NCBI RefSeq assembly: GCF_902499175.1
Contig: NZ_CABVQC010000040.1
Location: 1-64,000, forward strand
Direction of reading: 5' to 3'
Length of the DNA: 64,000 nucleotides
Source: Burkholderia aenigmatica
GTDB taxonomy: Bacteria; Pseudomonadota; Gammaproteobacteria; Burkholderiales; Burkholderiaceae
The notes beneath the pieces are model-generated. The model worked only from the letters and a program-made list of their open reading frames with translations. It did not search any database and was not told the origin of the DNA. Of this stretch, positions 42,868 to 52,622 are shown in pieces (within the stretch, counting starts at the first letter, position 1; every line of letters starts with the position of its first letter). A program made the translations under genes and the position numbers.

Positions 42868-43845
42868 TTACTTGTCGAGACCAGCCGGCGGCCAGTTTTC
42901 GAGCTTCATGCCCAGCGTGAGACCGCGCGAAGCGAGCACTTCCTTGATCTCGTTGAGCGACTTGCGACCGAGGTTCGGCGTCTTCAGCAGCTCGTTTTCC
43001 GTGCGCTGGATCAGGTCGCCGATGTAGTAGATGTTCTCGGCCTTCAGGCAGTTCGCCGAACGAACCGTCAGCTCGAGATCGTCCACCGGACGCAGCAGGA
43101 TCGGATCGATCTGCGGGGCACGCGACGGCGCTTCGGCTGCCGTTTCCGTGCCTTCCAGCGCCGCGAACACGGACAGCTGGTCGACCAGGATGCGGGCCGA
43201 TTGGCGGATCGCTTCTTCCGGCGTGATCACACCGCTCGTCTCGATGTTCATCACGAGCTTGTCGAGGTCGGTACGCTGCTCGACACGTGCGCTTTCGACA
43301 GCGTAGCTCACGCGGCGAACCGGCGAGAACGAAGCGTCGAGGACGATGCGGCCGATGATCTTGGCCGTGTCTTCGCCGTAGCGACGAACGTTGCCGGGCA
43401 CATAGCCGCGACCCTTTTCGATCTTGATCTGAACGTCGAGCTTGCCGCCCTTCGACAGGTGCGCAATCACGTGATTCGGGTTGATGACTTCGCAGTCGTG
43501 AGCCAGCTCGATATCGCCGGCCGTGACAACGCCTTCACCTTCCTTGCGCAGCGTAACCGTCACTTCGTCACGGTTATGCAGCTTGAACACCACGCCCTTC
43601 AGGTTCAGCAGCAGGTTGACGACGTCTTCCTGCACGCCATCCAGCGTCGAGTACTCGTGCACCACGCCCGCGATCGTCACTTCGGTCGGCGCGTAGCCAA
43701 CCATCGACGACAGCAGCACGCGACGCAGCGCATTGCCCAAGGTATGGCCGTAACCGCGTTCGAACGGTTCCATGACCACCCTCGCGTGGTTCTCGCCCAG
43801 CGATTCCACGGCGATGATCTTGGGTTTCAGCAAACTGGTTTGCAT
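42868..43845 (-). CDS. rpoA: DNA-directed RNA polymerase subunit alpha
   Basis: 325 residues. The N-terminal dimerisation domain (about 1-230, with [20 protein letters not shown]) assembles the polymerase core. A linker and the C-terminal domain (about 245-325; [39 protein letters not shown]) contact UP elements and activators. ATG 43845. It lies between rpsD and rplQ in the alpha operon, with structured gaps on both sides. Confidence 0.98.
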
Positions 43846-43863
43846 GGGCTTTCCTTTTCAATA

Positions 43864-43943
43864 CCCTCGGCTCGTTACACCGATAAGGCTGACCGGTAAC
43901 AACCAGAAAATAAACAGCCGAGGGCCCTCCTTGCGTAACGCAA
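43864..43943 (-). promoter_or_regulatory. Structured leader between rpsD and rpoA
   Basis: Nested inverted repeats within a 124-nt gap: CCCTCGGCT (43864-43872) with AGCCGAGGG (43916-43924), and inside them GTTAC (43874-43878) with GTAAC (43896-43900). A separate TTGCG-TAA-CGCAA lies at 43931-43943. No T-tract follows, so it is not a typical terminator. It could stabilise the processed ends, bind a protein, or control rpoA translation. Confidence 0.55.
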
Positions 43944-43969
43944 TCGGGGTACCTCGGCCGTCAATCGGA

Positions 43970-44593
43970 TTAACGCGAATACAATTCGACGATCAGGCTT
44001 TCGTTGATGTCGCCTGCGATTTCAGCGCGTTCCGGCATTTGCTTGAACGTGCCTTCGAACTTCTTCGCATCGACTGCAACCCAGCTCGGCATGCCGCCTT
44101 GCTCGGCCAGCGACAGCGCTTCGACGATACGCGCTTGCTTCTTCGCCTTTTCGCGGATCGCGACGACGTCACCCGACTTCACTTGCTGCGACGGGACGTT
44201 CGCAACGACGCCGTTCACGGTGATCGACTTGTGGCTGACCAGCTGACGCGCTTCAGCGCGGGTCGAGCCGAAGCCCATGCGATACACGACGTTGTCGAGA
44301 CGCGACTCGAGCAGTTGCAGCAGGTTTTCACCCGTGTTGCCCTTGCGGCGGTCGGCTTCAGCGAAGTAGCGGCGGAACTGACGCTCCAGCACGCCGTAGA
44401 TACGCTTGACCTTCTGCTTTTCGCGCAGCTGCGTACCGTAGTCGGACGTACGTGCGCCCGAGGTACGGCCGTGCTGACCCGGCTTGCTGTCGAGCTTGCA
44501 CTTGTCGGCGAGCGAGCGGCGTGCGCTCTTCAGGAACAGGTCGGTGCCTTCACGGCGGGACAGCTTGGCTTTGGGGCCGATATAACGTGCCAC
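43970..44593 (-). CDS. rpsD: 30S ribosomal protein S4
   Basis: 207 residues. It starts [20 protein letters not shown] after the initiator, and has the S4 RNA-binding region [31 protein letters not shown]4 nucleates 16S assembly and is the translational repressor of the alpha operon in E. coli. GTG start at 44593, preceded by AAGGAA; an earlier ATG has no such site. There is no zinc-binding cysteine cluster (C-minus form). Confidence 0.97.
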   Translation of the reverse strand: MARYIGPKAKLSRREGTDLFLKSARRSLADKCKLDSKPGQHGRTSGARTSDYGTQLREKQKVKRIYGVLERQFRRYFAEADRRKGNTGENLLQLLESRLDNVVYRMGFGSTRAEARQLVSHKSITVNGVVANVPSQQVKSGDVVAIREKAKKQARIVEALSLAEQGGMPSWVAVDAKKFEGTFKQMPERAEIAGDINESLIVELYSR

Positions 44594-44676
44594 GTTGCAT
44601 TCCTTTATCAATCAGTCACGCGGATCGAAATCCGCGCTAGTCCGCTCCCTTTGGGGCGAACGGTGGGCTTAGTCAA

Positions 44677-44716
44677 TCAAAAAAGCAACGCCCGTCGACG
44701 CTGAGCGGCGACAGGC
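44677..44716 (-). terminator. Terminator-like hairpin between rpsK and rpsD
   Basis: Minus strand GCCTGTCG pairs with CGACGGGC (one wobble) with an inner CGC/GCG, then GTTGC and six T. It lies about 30 nt after the rpsK stop, beyond a second hairpin. rpsD is downstream with no obvious promoter, so read-through or attenuation is likely. Confidence 0.65.
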
Positions 44717-44717
44717 A

Positions 44718-44745
44718 ATGTGCTAGCACGAACGTGCCAGCACAT
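44718..44745 (-). repeat. Inverted repeat directly after rpsK
   Basis: ATGTGCT-a-GCACG-AA-CGTGC-c-AGCACAT, arms of 12 with one mismatch. It starts 2 nt from the rpsK stop and is followed closely by a terminator-like hairpin. It may be an RNA-stability or protein-binding element. Confidence 0.6.
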
Positions 44746-44747
44746 CT

Positions 44748-45149
44748 TTAGATACGACGACGCTTCGGCGGACGGCAGCCGTTGTGCGGAATCGGGGTGA
44801 CGTCCGAAATCGCGGTGATCTTGATGCCGAGGCCGTGCAGTGCGCGCACTGCCGACTCACGACCCGGGCCCGGGCCCTTGATCCGCACTTCCAGATTCTT
44901 CACGCCGTATTCCATCGCGACGCGGCCAGCCGACTCGGCTGCGACCTGGGCAGCGAACGGCGTCGATTTGCGCGAGCCCTTGAAGCCCTGACCGCCCGAC
45001 GTCGCCCATGCCAGTGCATTGCCTTGGCGATCGGTGATCGTGATGATCGTGTTGTTGAACGACGCGTGAACGTGAACCACGCCTTCAGCGACGTTCTTCT
45101 TAACCTTCTTGCGAACGCGTTGCGCCGCGGTGTTCGAAGCCTTAGCCAT
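44748..45149 (-). CDS. rpsK: 30S ribosomal protein S11
   Basis: 133 residues with the S11 signature regions [43 protein letters not shown] (in part) and the C-terminus [20 protein letters not shown]. It forms the platform near the mRNA exit of the 30S subunit. ATG 45149, 28 nt after rpsM. Confidence 0.98.
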
Positions 45150-45177
45150 TACGTTTTCCTGTAACTGTCAGTTCCGC

Positions 45178-45543
45178 TTACTTCTTCAGCGCTTGCGCTG
45201 CACGACGCGGACCCTTGCGAGTACGTGCGTTCGTACGCGTACGCTGACCGCGCATCGGCAGGCCCTTGCGATGACGAACACCACGGTAGCAACCGAGGTC
45301 CATCAGGCGCTTGATGTTCATCGTCACTTCACGGCGCAGATCGCCTTCGACGACAAACTTGCCCACTTCTTCACGCAGCTTTTCCAAGTCTGCGTCGGTC
45401 AAGTCCTTGACCTTCTTCGAAAAATCGACGCCAGCTGCCACGCAGATGCTGCGCGAACGGGTGCGGCCGACACCGAAGATTGCCGTCAGGCCAATCTCGG
45501 TGTGCTGGTGATTCGGGATGTTAACCCCTGCGATACGAGCCAT
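45178..45543 (-). CDS. rpsM: 30S ribosomal protein S13
   Basis: 121 residues. It starts [20 protein letters not shown] and ends with the basic tail typical of S13 ([21 protein letters not shown]). It makes the head-to-50S bridge and touches P-site tRNA. ATG 45543; 38 nt after rpmJ. Confidence 0.98.
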   Translation of the reverse strand: MARIAGVNIPNHQHTEIGLTAIFGVGRTRSRSICVAAGVDFSKKVKDLTDADLEKLREEVGKFVVEGDLRREVTMNIKRLMDLGCYRGVRHRKGLPMRGQRTRTNARTRKGPRRAAQALKK

Positions 45544-45581
45544 TGTTTTTCCTCAAACAAAAAGCGCAAACAAACGCGCGG

Positions 45582-45698
45582 TCAGCCTTGGCGCTGCTTG
45601 TGGCGCGGATCCGAGCTGCAGATCACGCGAACGACGCCTTTGCGCTTGATGATCTTGCAATTGCGGCAAATGCGCTTAACCGATGCCATCACTTTCAT
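45582..45698 (-). CDS. rpmJ: 50S ribosomal protein L36 (zinc-binding form)
   Basis: 38 residues: [20 protein letters not shown] then [19 protein letters not shown]11 and C14, a third Cys at about 27 and His at about 32 make the C-C-C-H zinc site, so this is the zinc-containing (C+) L36. Sits between infA and rpsM, its usual place in the alpha operon. Confidence 0.97.
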
Positions 45699-45718
45699 GA
45701 TAATACCCTTTTTTCAAA

Positions 45719-45937
45719 TCACTTCGCCCGGAACACGATCCGCGCACGAGACAGATCGTAAGGCGTCAACTCAACCGTCACCTTGTCGCCCGGCAGGATG
45801 CGGATGTAGTGCATCCGCATCTTTCCGGAAATATGACCCAACACGACATGGCCGTTTTCCAGCTTCACACGGAAGGTCGCATTCGGGAGGTTTTCAATCA
45901 CCTCACCCTGCATCTGGATTACATCGTCTTTGGCCAT
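45719..45937 (-). CDS. infA: Translation initiation factor IF-1
   Basis: 72 residues, an S1/OB fold: [57 protein letters not shown]. It binds the ribosomal A site during initiation. ATG 45937; upstream in-frame codons lie in secY. Lies 7 nt after secY and 20 nt before rpmJ, so the spc and alpha operons appear to run together here. Confidence 0.97.
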   Translation of the reverse strand: MAKDDVIQMQGEVIENLPNATFRVKLENGHVVLGHISGKMRMHYIRILPGDKVTVELTPYDLSRARIVFRAK

Positions 45938-45944
45938 AGTCCTT

Positions 45945-47294
45945 TCAACGCATCGGGATGTTGCCGCCCTTGAAGTTCGCCTTCTTGAGCAGTGACTCAT
46001 ACTGTTGCGACATAACGTACGACTGCACCTGCGCCATAAAGTCCATCGTGACGACGACAATGATCAGCAGCGACGTTCCACCAAAATAAAACGGCACGTT
46101 CCAGCGCAGCACCAGAAACTCCGGCAGCAGACACACGAAGACGATGTAGATCGCACCGGCCAGCGTCAGACGCGTGAGGATGCGGTCGATATATCGTGCG
46201 GTCTGATCGCCCGGACGGATGCCCGGAACAAACGCGCCGCTCTTCTTCAGGTTGTCTGCGGTTTCCCTGCTGTTGAACACCAGTGCGGTGTAGAAGAAGC
46301 AGAAAAACACGATCGCCAGCGTGTACAGCAGCACATAGACCGGCTGGCCCGGCTTCAGCGCTTCCGCAACGTTATGCAACGTATTGGAAATCCAGCTTCC
46401 CGTCGGCTGACCGGTACTGAACCAGCCGAGAATCGTTGCCGGGAACAGAATGATCGACGATGCGAAGATCGGCGGAATCACGCCCGACATGTTCAACTTC
46501 AGCGGCAGATGCGACGACTGCCCACCGTAGATCTTGTTGCCGACCTGGCGCTTCGCGTAGTTCACGAGGATCTTGCGCTGACCGCGTTCGATGAACACGA
46601 CCAGGTAAGTCACCGCGGCAATCAGAACGACGATGATGATCGCCGAAATGATGCTCATCGAACCCGTACGCACCAGCTCGAACAACCCACCGACGGCATT
46701 CGGGAACCCTGCTGCGATCCCGCCGAAGATGATGATCGAGATACCGTTGCCCAGACCACGCTCGGTAATCTGCTCGCCGAGCCACATCAGGAACATCGTG
46801 CCGGTAACCAGCGTCACGACCGTCGTCAGACGGAACAGCATGCCGGGGTCAGTGACGAGGCCGGGCTGGTTTTCCAGCGCAGCCGCGATACCGAACGCCT
46901 GGAAGGTCGCGAGCACCACGGTGAAATACCGCGTGTACTGCGTGATCTTCCGTTGCCCTGCCTGCCCTTCCTTCTTCAGCGCCTCGAGCTGCGGCGAGAC
47001 AATCGCCAGCAACTGCATGATGATCGACGCCGAAATGTACGGCATGATCCCCAGCGCAAAGATCGTGAAGCGGGAAAGCGCGCCACCCGAGAACATGTTG
47101 AACATGCCCAGGATGCCGCCCGCCTGGCTCTGGAACAGCTTTGCCAGTTGATCCGGATCGATGCCCGGCACGGGAATGTGCGCGCCGATGCGATAGACGA
47201 TCAGCGCCAGGAGCAGGAACATCGCTCGCCGGCGCAGATCGCCGAATTTCGCCGTGCTTCGACCGGGTTTTGCAAGACTCGGGCTGTTAGCCAA
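45945..47294 (-). CDS. secY: Preprotein translocase subunit SecY
   Basis: 449 residues, ten membrane helices forming the Sec channel (for example [22 protein letters not shown], helix 1). Seen: plug region near [29 protein letters not shown], and [20 protein letters not shown] start at 47294: GGAGAAGG lies just upstream and the conserved [13 protein letters not shown] follows; no ATG is better placed. Last gene of the spc operon, 42 nt after rplO. Confidence 0.97.
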   Translation of the reverse strand: MANSPSLAKPGRSTAKFGDLRRRAMFLLLALIVYRIGAHIPVPGIDPDQLAKLFQSQAGGILGMFNMFSGGALSRFTIFALGIMPYISASIIMQLLAIVSPQLEALKKEGQAGQRKITQYTRYFTVVLATFQAFGIAAALENQPGLVTDPGMLFRLTTVVTLVTGTMFLMWLGEQITERGLGNGISIIIFGGIAAGFPNAVGGLFELVRTGSMSIISAIIIVVLIAAVTYLVVFIERGQRKILVNYAKRQVGNKIYGGQSSHLPLKLNMSGVIPPIFASSIILFPATILGWFSTGQPTGSWISNTLHNVAEALKPGQPVYVLLYTLAIVFFCFFYTALVFNSRETADNLKKSGAFVPGIRPGDQTARYIDRILTRLTLAGAIYIVFVCLLPEFLVLRWNVPFYFGGTSLLIIVVVTMDFMAQVQSYVMSQQYESLLKKANFKGGNIPMR

Positions 47295-47336
47295 GTACCT
47301 TCTCCGATGAATGCAAGTGACGACGCGCTACGCGTG

Positions 47337-47771
47337 TCACTCGGCGAACGAACCGCCAGCCGCTTCGATCGCAGCGCGCGCACCCTTGGTGGCACCGAGA
47401 CCCTTCACGACGATCTTGCGCTTCAGTTCGCCCGTCGCGATGATCTTTGCGCTCTTCGTCAGCTCACCGACCAGGCCGGCTTGCTTCAGTGCGAGCAGAT
47501 CGATCTCATCGACCGGCAGCTTCTCGAGGTCGCTCAGGCGCACTTCACCGACGAATTCCTTCGTCAGCGACGTGAAGCCGCGCTTCGGCAGACGACGTTG
47601 CAGCGGCATCTGACCGCCTTCGAAACCGACTTTGTGGAAGCCGCCCGAACGCGATTTCTGACCCTTGTGACCACGGCCAGCCGTCTTGCCGAGGCCCGAA
47701 CCGATGCCGCGGCCGACGCGACGCTTGGCGTGCTTTGCACCAGCGGCCGGCTTCAGGTTATTCAATTCCAT
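47337..47771 (-). CDS. rplO: 50S ribosomal protein L15
   Basis: 144 residues. It starts [34 protein letters not shown] (first part given), then the Gly/Lys-rich KGQKSRSGG loop and the globular C-terminal half with [21 protein letters not shown] late-assembly 23S-binding protein. 26 nt after rpmD. Confidence 0.98.
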
Positions 47772-47797
47772 ATCAACTCCTTGATCCGTAGGGCCGC

Positions 47798-47980
47798 TTA
47801 CGCGATGACCTTAACGAGGTACGAGACCTTGTTGATCATGCCGCGGACCGCCGGCGTGTCCTGCAGCTCGCTAACCGAATTGAGTCGGCGCAGGCCCAGG
47901 CCACGCACGGTAGCGCGGTGCGATTCGCGGGTCCCGATCAGGCTCTTCACGAGCTGAACCTTGACAGTTTTTTCAGACAT
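47798..47980 (-). CDS. rpmD: 50S ribosomal protein L30
   Basis: 60 residues ([20 protein letters not shown] then [20 protein letters not shown]). ATG 47980 was chosen over one three codons upstream because the latter overlaps the rpsE end and lacks the usual start. A short L30 of bacterial type. Confidence 0.97.
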
Positions 47981-47995
47981 GGTGACCACCCGGGC

Positions 47996-48514
47996 TTAGC
48001 CCAAAATATCTTCGACGGACTTGCCGCGCTTCGCCGCGATGTCTGCCGGGGTGGACTGCTTGCGCAGACCGTCCAGCGTGGCGCGAACGAGGTTGTACGG
48101 GTTCGTCGAACCGTGGCTCTTCGCCACGACGTTCTGAACGCCCATCACGTCGAACACTGCGCGCATCGGGCCGCCGGCGATCACGCCCGTACCTGCCTTC
48201 GCCGGAGCGAGGAGGACAGCGGATGCGCCATGCTTGCCGTGCACTTCGTGCTGCAGCGTGCCGTTCTTGAGCGGCACCTTGAACATGTTGCGGCGAGCTT
48301 GTTCCATTGCCTTCTGGACAGCGACCGGCACTTCCTTCGCCTTGCCCTTGCCCATACCGATGCGGCCATCACCATCGCCAACCACGGTCAGTGCGGCGAA
48401 GCCGAGAATACGGCCACCCTTCACGACCTTGGTCACGCGATTGACCGAAATCATCTTTTCACGAAGGCCGTCGTCGCGCTCGTCAGCCTGAACTTTCGCT
48501 TGCATCTTTGCCAT
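47996..48514 (-). CDS. rpsE: 30S ribosomal protein S5
   Basis: 172 residues. Double-stranded RNA-binding N-terminal half ([20 protein letters not shown]) and S5 C-terminal fold ([34 protein letters not shown] in part). It helps decoding accuracy and mRNA entry. Runs straight between rplR and rpmD. Confidence 0.98.
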   Translation of the reverse strand: MAKMQAKVQADERDDGLREKMISVNRVTKVVKGGRILGFAALTVVGDGDGRIGMGKGKAKEVPVAVQKAMEQARRNMFKVPLKNGTLQHEVHGKHGASAVLLAPAKAGTGVIAGGPMRAVFDVMGVQNVVAKSHGSTNPYNLVRATLDGLRKQSTPADIAAKRGKSVEDILG

Positions 48515-48528
48515 GACGAATTCCTTCC

Positions 48529-48894
48529 TTAGAACTTGAGCCCAGCTTCGCGAGCTGCCTCAGCCAGCGCCTTGACGCGGCCATGGTAGCGGAAGCCCGA
48601 GCGGTCGAAGGCGACGGATTCGATGCCGGCAGCCTTTGCCTTCTCGGCAATACGCTTGCCGATCAGCGTCGCGGCATTAACGTTGCCGCCCTTGCCCGAC
48701 TTGTCGGCCAGTTCGGCGCGCACTTCTGCTTCGAGCGTCGACGCGCTGGCGAGCACCTTGGTGCCGCAGGGCGAGAACACTTGAGCGTAGATGTGCGTGT
48801 TCGTGCGATGCACGGCGAGACGCGCGACCTGCAGCTCAGCGATCTTGATACGCGTCTGGCGAGCGCGGCGCAGGCGAGATTGAGTCTTATCCAT
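48529..48894 (-). CDS. rplR: 50S ribosomal protein L18
   Basis: 121 residues: [44 protein letters not shown], and the C-terminal [23 protein letters not shown] typical of L18. It binds 5S rRNA with L5. 12 nt after rplF. Confidence 0.98.
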
Positions 48895-48906
48895 GATTGC
48901 GCACCC

Positions 48907-49437
48907 TTACTTCTTCTTCGTTTCTTTGAGGATCACAACCTCGTCGGAATAGCGCACGCCCTTGCCCTTGTAGGGCTCCGGCGGACGGTAACCGCGAACT
49001 TCCGCAGCCACTTGACCGACTTGTTGCTTGTTGATCCCCTTGATCACGATTTCGGTTTGCGTCGGGGTTTCTGCCTTGACGCCTTCCGGCATCTGGTGCA
49101 CCACGGGGTGCGAGAAACCCAGCGACAGGTTCAGCTTGTCGCCTTGCGCTTGCGCACGATAACCGACGCCAACCAGCGTCAGCTTGCGCTCGAAACCCTT
49201 GGTCACGCCGTGCACGGCATTCGCGATAATCGCGCGCATCGTGCCCGACAGTGCATTTGCTTCGCGGCTTTCGTCCACCGGCGACAGGTTCAGCGTGCCG
49301 TCGTTGTTCGCCACGTTCACGAGCGGATTGATCGCTTGCGTGATGGTGCCCAGCGGGCCCTTGACGGTGATTGCACCGTCGGCCAGCTTGACTTCCGCGC
49401 CTTGCAGCGCGATCGGGCTCTTACCTACTCGAGACAT
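48907..49437 (-). CDS. rplF: 50S ribosomal protein L6
   Basis: 176 residues, two similar beta domains: [18 protein letters not shown] at the start and [27 protein letters not shown] at the end (core PEPYKGKG). Located at the base of the L7/L12 stalk. 18 nt after rpsH. Confidence 0.98.
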   Translation of the reverse strand: MSRVGKSPIALQGAEVKLADGAITVKGPLGTITQAINPLVNVANNDGTLNLSPVDESREANALSGTMRAIIANAVHGVTKGFERKLTLVGVGYRAQAQGDKLNLSLGFSHPVVHQMPEGVKAETPTQTEIVIKGINKQQVGQVAAEVRGYRPPEPYKGKGVRYSDEVVILKETKKK

Positions 49438-49455
49438 GTTTCTCTCTCCTCGGCT

Positions 49456-49851
49456 TTAAGCGACGTAGCAGATGACTTCGCCGCCGACGCCGGTAGCGCG
49501 CGCCTTGCGGTCGGTCATCACGCCCTTCGGCGTCGACACGATTGCCACACCGAGGCCATTCATGACCTGCGGAATGTCGTTACGGCCGCGGTACACGCGC
49601 AGGCCAGGCTTCGACACGCGTTCGATGCGTTCGATAACCGGACGGCCAGCGTAGTACTTCAGCGCGATATTCAGTTCGGACTTCGCACCTTCCGCCTTCA
49701 CGGCGAAATCGTCGATATAGCCTTCGTCTTTCAGGACTTGCGCGATTGCAACCTTGACTTTCGACGAGGGCATCGACACCGATACCTTCTCGACCATCTG
49801 CCCGTTGCGGATGCGAGTCAGCATATCGGCGATAGGATCACTCATGCTCAT
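49456..49851 (-). CDS. rpsH: 30S ribosomal protein S8
   Basis: 131 residues: [20 protein letters not shown] at the start and [27 protein letters not shown] at the end (core GVMTDRKAR). S8 binds central-domain 16S rRNA and, in E. coli, represses the spc operon at rplE. ATG 49851; a second in-frame ATG two codons later is possible. Confidence 0.98.
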   Translation of the reverse strand: MSMSDPIADMLTRIRNGQMVEKVSVSMPSSKVKVAIAQVLKDEGYIDDFAVKAEGAKSELNIALKYYAGRPVIERIERVSKPGLRVYRGRNDIPQVMNGLGVAIVSTPKGVMTDRKARATGVGGEVICYVA

Positions 49852-49865
49852 TTACGTTTCTCCTA

Positions 49866-50171
49866 TTACCAGCTCGCCTTGGTCAGGCCAGGAATCTCGC
49901 CACGGAATGCGATTTCACGAATCTTGTTACGCGCGAGGCCGAATTTACGGAACGTGCCACGCGGACGGCCCGTGATCGCGCAGCGGTTACGCTGGCGGGT
50001 CGGGTTTGCGTTGCGGGGCAGTTGCTGCAGCTCCAGGCGTGCTTCGTAGCGCTCTTCTTCCGACTTGCTTTGGTCTTCGACGATCGCCTTCAGCGCATCG
50101 CGCTTTGCTGCGAACTTCGCGACCAGGCGGGCGCGCTTCTTTTCACGTTCGATCAGTGCCAGTTTAGCCAC
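49866..50171 (-). CDS. rpsN: 30S ribosomal protein S14
   Basis: 101 residues, the long zinc-free form: no CxxC pairs. [20 protein letters not shown] starts it; [20 protein letters not shown] and [13 protein letters not shown] end it. It binds in the 30S head. 7 nt after rplE. Confidence 0.98.
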   Translation of the reverse strand: MAKLALIEREKKRARLVAKFAAKRDALKAIVEDQSKSEEERYEARLELQQLPRNANPTRQRNRCAITGRPRGTFRKFGLARNKIREIAFRGEIPGLTKASW

Positions 50172-50178
50172 GGTAACC

Positions 50179-50718
50179 TCAGTTTCTGAACGGGAACTTG
50201 AAGCTGGCGAGCAGAGCCTTTGCTTCGTCGTCGGTCTTCGCAGTCGTCGTGATGCTGATGTTCAGCCCACGCAGTGCGTCGATCTTGTCGTAGTCGATTT
50301 CGGGGAAAATGATCTGCTCTTTCACACCGATGTTGTAGTTGCCACGGCCATCGAAAGCACGACCCGACACGCCGCGGAAGTCACGCACGCGGGGCAGGGC
50401 AACCGTCACGAAACGGTCGAGGAATTCGTACATTGCTTGGCCACGCAGCGTCACCATCGCGCCGATCGGGTAACCCTGGCGGATCTTGAAGCCTGCGATT
50501 GCCTTGCGTGCCTTCGTGACGACCGGCTTCTGACCAGCGATCTTCGTGAGGTCGCCAACGGCGTTCTCGATGATCTTCTTGTCAGCGATCGCTTCGCCAA
50601 GACCCATGTTCAGCGTGATCTTGGTGATGCGCGGCACTTCCATGACCGACTTGTAACCGAACTTCTCGATCAGGCCGGGCACAACCTTTTCTTTGTAAAA
50701 CTCTTGAAAACGAGCCAT
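50179..50718 (-). CDS. rplE: 50S ribosomal protein L5
   Basis: 179 residues: [28 protein letters not shown]-type segment ([20 protein letters not shown]), and [20 protein letters not shown]. It binds 5S rRNA and contacts P-site tRNA. 16 nt after rplX. Confidence 0.98.
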   Translation of the reverse strand: MARFQEFYKEKVVPGLIEKFGYKSVMEVPRITKITLNMGLGEAIADKKIIENAVGDLTKIAGQKPVVTKARKAIAGFKIRQGYPIGAMVTLRGQAMYEFLDRFVTVALPRVRDFRGVSGRAFDGRGNYNIGVKEQIIFPEIDYDKIDALRGLNISITTTAKTDDEAKALLASFKFPFRN

Positions 50719-50734
50719 TTTTTACTCCGCTGCG

Positions 50735-51043
50735 TCAGGCGCTCAGTACGGCACCGGTCGTCTTCAGGAAGCGAACCTTCTTGCCTTCCTCGACCTTGAT
50801 GCCAACACGCGACGCCTTGCCATTCGCGTCGACCAGTGCGACGTTCGAAATATGCAGGGGCATCGTCTTCGCTTCCACGCCACCCGTCGTACCCTTCATC
50901 GGGTTCGGCTTCACATGCTTCTTGACGAGGTTGATACCTTCAACCGTCACATGTTCTGCACCGACAGCCAGCACGACGCCGCGCTTGCCCTTGTCTTTGC
51001 CAGTGACGACGATGACTTCGTCACCTTTGCGAATCTTGTTCAT
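50735..51043 (-). CDS. rplX: 50S ribosomal protein L24
   Basis: 102 residues with the KOW motif at the start ([20 protein letters not shown]). The rest matches the bacterial L24 C-terminal domain ([20 protein letters not shown]). An early 23S assembly initiator. 9 nt after rplN. Confidence 0.98.
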
Positions 51044-51052
51044 CGCGACTCC

Positions 51053-51421
51053 TTACAGCACTTCCGGCGCCAGCGAAACGATCTTCATGAATCGTTCGCT
51101 ACGCAGCTCACGCGTGACCGGCCCGAAGATACGGGTGCCGATCGGCTCGAGCTTGTTATTCAAAAGCACAGCGGCGTTGCCGTCGAACTTGATCAGCGAG
51201 CCGTCTTGACGGCGCACGCCCTTGGCGGTGCGGACCACCACGGCGTTGTAAATTTCGCCTTTCTTCACGCGCCCGCGCGGCGTTGCCTCTTTGACGCTCA
51301 CCTTGATGATGTCGCCAATGCCGGCGTAACGACGCTTCGAGCCGCCGAGCACCTTGATGCACAGAACTTCACGTGCACCCGTGTTGTCGGCTACTTCGAG
51401 CCGAGATTCGGTCTGGATCAT
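51053..51421 (-). CDS. rplN: 50S ribosomal protein L14
   Basis: 122 residues: [20 protein letters not shown], then [20 protein letters not shown] and [15 protein letters not shown] 51421 chosen as the family start; the frame continues upstream through the promoter region but has no match. First gene of the spc operon, with its own candidate promoter and a palindrome about 210 nt upstream. Confidence 0.98.
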   Translation of the reverse strand: MIQTESRLEVADNTGAREVLCIKVLGGSKRRYAGIGDIIKVSVKEATPRGRVKKGEIYNAVVVRTAKGVRRQDGSLIKFDGNAAVLLNNKLEPIGTRIFGPVTRELRSERFMKIVSLAPEVL

Positions 51422-51629
51422 GGTTTGTCTTTCCCAACTTAATCCGGATGCACCACCATGATGCATTCGGTCAGTCTTGGTCCCGTCAGCCAATCGGCTG
51501 CTTGGGTTGGAACAGCAGCGACGGCAAACGAAACCCGCCATCGCAATTCGGTGAATCTTTCGGACAGGCAGGCGCCAGTCCGCTTCCCCCACCAACTTCG
51601 CCCGCGACGGGGCTCCCATAAAGAGGGAA

Positions 51630-51658
51630 GACCAGGATTATAACAAATAATCCTGGTC
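51630..51658. repeat. Perfect 12-bp palindrome at the spc promoter
   Basis: GACCAGGATTAT-AACAA-ATAATCCTGGTC; arms 51630-51641 and 51647-51658, loop of 5. It covers the -10 element and most of the spacer of the candidate promoter on the minus strand. As RNA it would form a strong hairpin, but the minus strand has only TTCCCTCTTT after it, so a terminator role is doubtful. An operator or transcript-start element is the other reading. Confidence 0.7.
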
Positions 51659-51664
51659 ACGCAA
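51637..51664 (-). promoter_or_regulatory. Candidate sigma-70 promoter of the spc operon (rplN)
   Basis: Minus strand TTGCGT (51659-51664), 16-nt spacer, TATAAT (51637-51642). A consensus -10. The start site would fall near 51630, about 210 nt before rplN. Confidence 0.65.
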
Positions 51665-51730
51665 GCAAAAACTTTGCGATTTCAAGCACTTCGCGGAGAA
51701 GTGCCTGTTACTGCCTACTACGCTGCCCGC

Positions 51731-52003
51731 TTAGATGACGCGAGCGGCTTCGACGAGGCGCGACACCGTCCAGGCCTTCGTCTTCGACAGAGGACGAGTT
51801 TCCTGGATTTCAACGAGGTCACCCTCGTTGTAGGTGTTCGCTTCATCGTGCGCGTGGTACTTCTTCGAGCGCACGACGTACTTGCCGTAGATCGGATGCT
51901 TGACGCGGTGCTCAATCAGCACGGTGACGGTCTTGTCCATCTTATTGCTGACGACCCGACCGACCAGCGTCCGCTTCAGCGAGGTTTTCACGCTATCGTT
52001 CAT
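51731..52003 (-). CDS. rpsQ: 30S ribosomal protein S17
   Basis: 90 residues of the S17 OB fold: [20 protein letters not shown], then [22 protein letters not shown] and [20 protein letters not shown] (within limits). ATG 52003 overlaps the rpmC stop by 4 nt. Last gene of the S10 operon before the long gap. Confidence 0.98.
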
Positions 52004-52194
52004 TTCTGGTTCGCCTTCTGAGTCATGACGGTCCGCACACGTGCGATGTCGCGACGAACCTTCTTCAGCTGGCTCGTGTTCGTGAGCTGCTGGGTCGCGA
52101 GTTGCATGCGCAGGCCGAATTGCGCCTTCAGCAGGTCCGCCAGCTCCTTGTTGAGCGCGGCCTGGTCTTTCTGGAGAAGTTCGGAAGCCTTCAT
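52000..52194 (-). CDS. rpmC: 50S ribosomal protein L29
   Basis: 64 residues, two long helices: [20 protein letters not shown] and [20 protein letters not shown]. Located beside the nascent chain exit where trigger factor and SRP dock. Overlaps rpsQ by 4 nt; 9 nt after rplP. Confidence 0.98.
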
Positions 52195-52203
52195 ATTTTC
52201 TCC

Positions 52204-52620
52204 TTAGGCGCCGAGCTGGCGCACGATGAATGCCGTCTTCAGCGGCAGCTTGGCTGCAGCCAGACGGAACGCTTCGCGTGCCAGTTCTTCGGTTACGCCG
52301 TCCATTTCATAGAGCATCTTGCCCGGCTGAATCTCGGCGACGTAGTACTCCGGGTTACCCTTACCGTTACCCATACGCACTTCGGCCGGCTTCTGCGAAA
52401 TCGGCTTGTCCGGGAAGATCCGGATCCAGATGCGGCCGCCACGCTTGATGTGACGCGTCATTGCACGACGCGCCGCTTCAATCTGGCGTGCGGTCAAACG
52501 ACCGCGACCGATAGCCTTCAGGCCGAAGTCACCGAACGACACTGCGTTGCCGCGCGTCGCCTTGCCGGTGTTACGACCCTTCTGCTCTTTACGATACTTC
52601 CTGCGTTTCGGTTGCAGCAT
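52204..52620 (-). CDS. rplP: 50S ribosomal protein L16
   Basis: 138 residues: [20 protein letters not shown], then [20 protein letters not shown] and [20 protein letters not shown]. It touches the aminoacyl-tRNA and completes the A-site of the 50S subunit. 2 nt after rpsC. Confidence 0.98.
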   Translation of the reverse strand: MLQPKRRKYRKEQKGRNTGKATRGNAVSFGDFGLKAIGRGRLTARQIEAARRAMTRHIKRGGRIWIRIFPDKPISQKPAEVRMGNGKGNPEYYVAEIQPGKMLYEMDGVTEELAREAFRLAAAKLPLKTAFIVRQLGA

Positions 52621-52622
52621 CG

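Larger units (their letters stand above)
51422..51729. promoter_or_regulatory. Long gap between the S10 and spc operons (rpsQ-rplN)
   Basis: 308 bases with no gene. It contains, in minus-strand order, an imperfect hairpin GCACTTC-N5-GAAGTGC (51686-51704), a candidate promoter (51637-51664) and a perfect palindrome (51630-51658), then a roughly 210-nt leader to rplN. In most relatives this junction is only tens of bases long, so this appears to be the boundary where spc transcription restarts. Confidence 0.7.
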
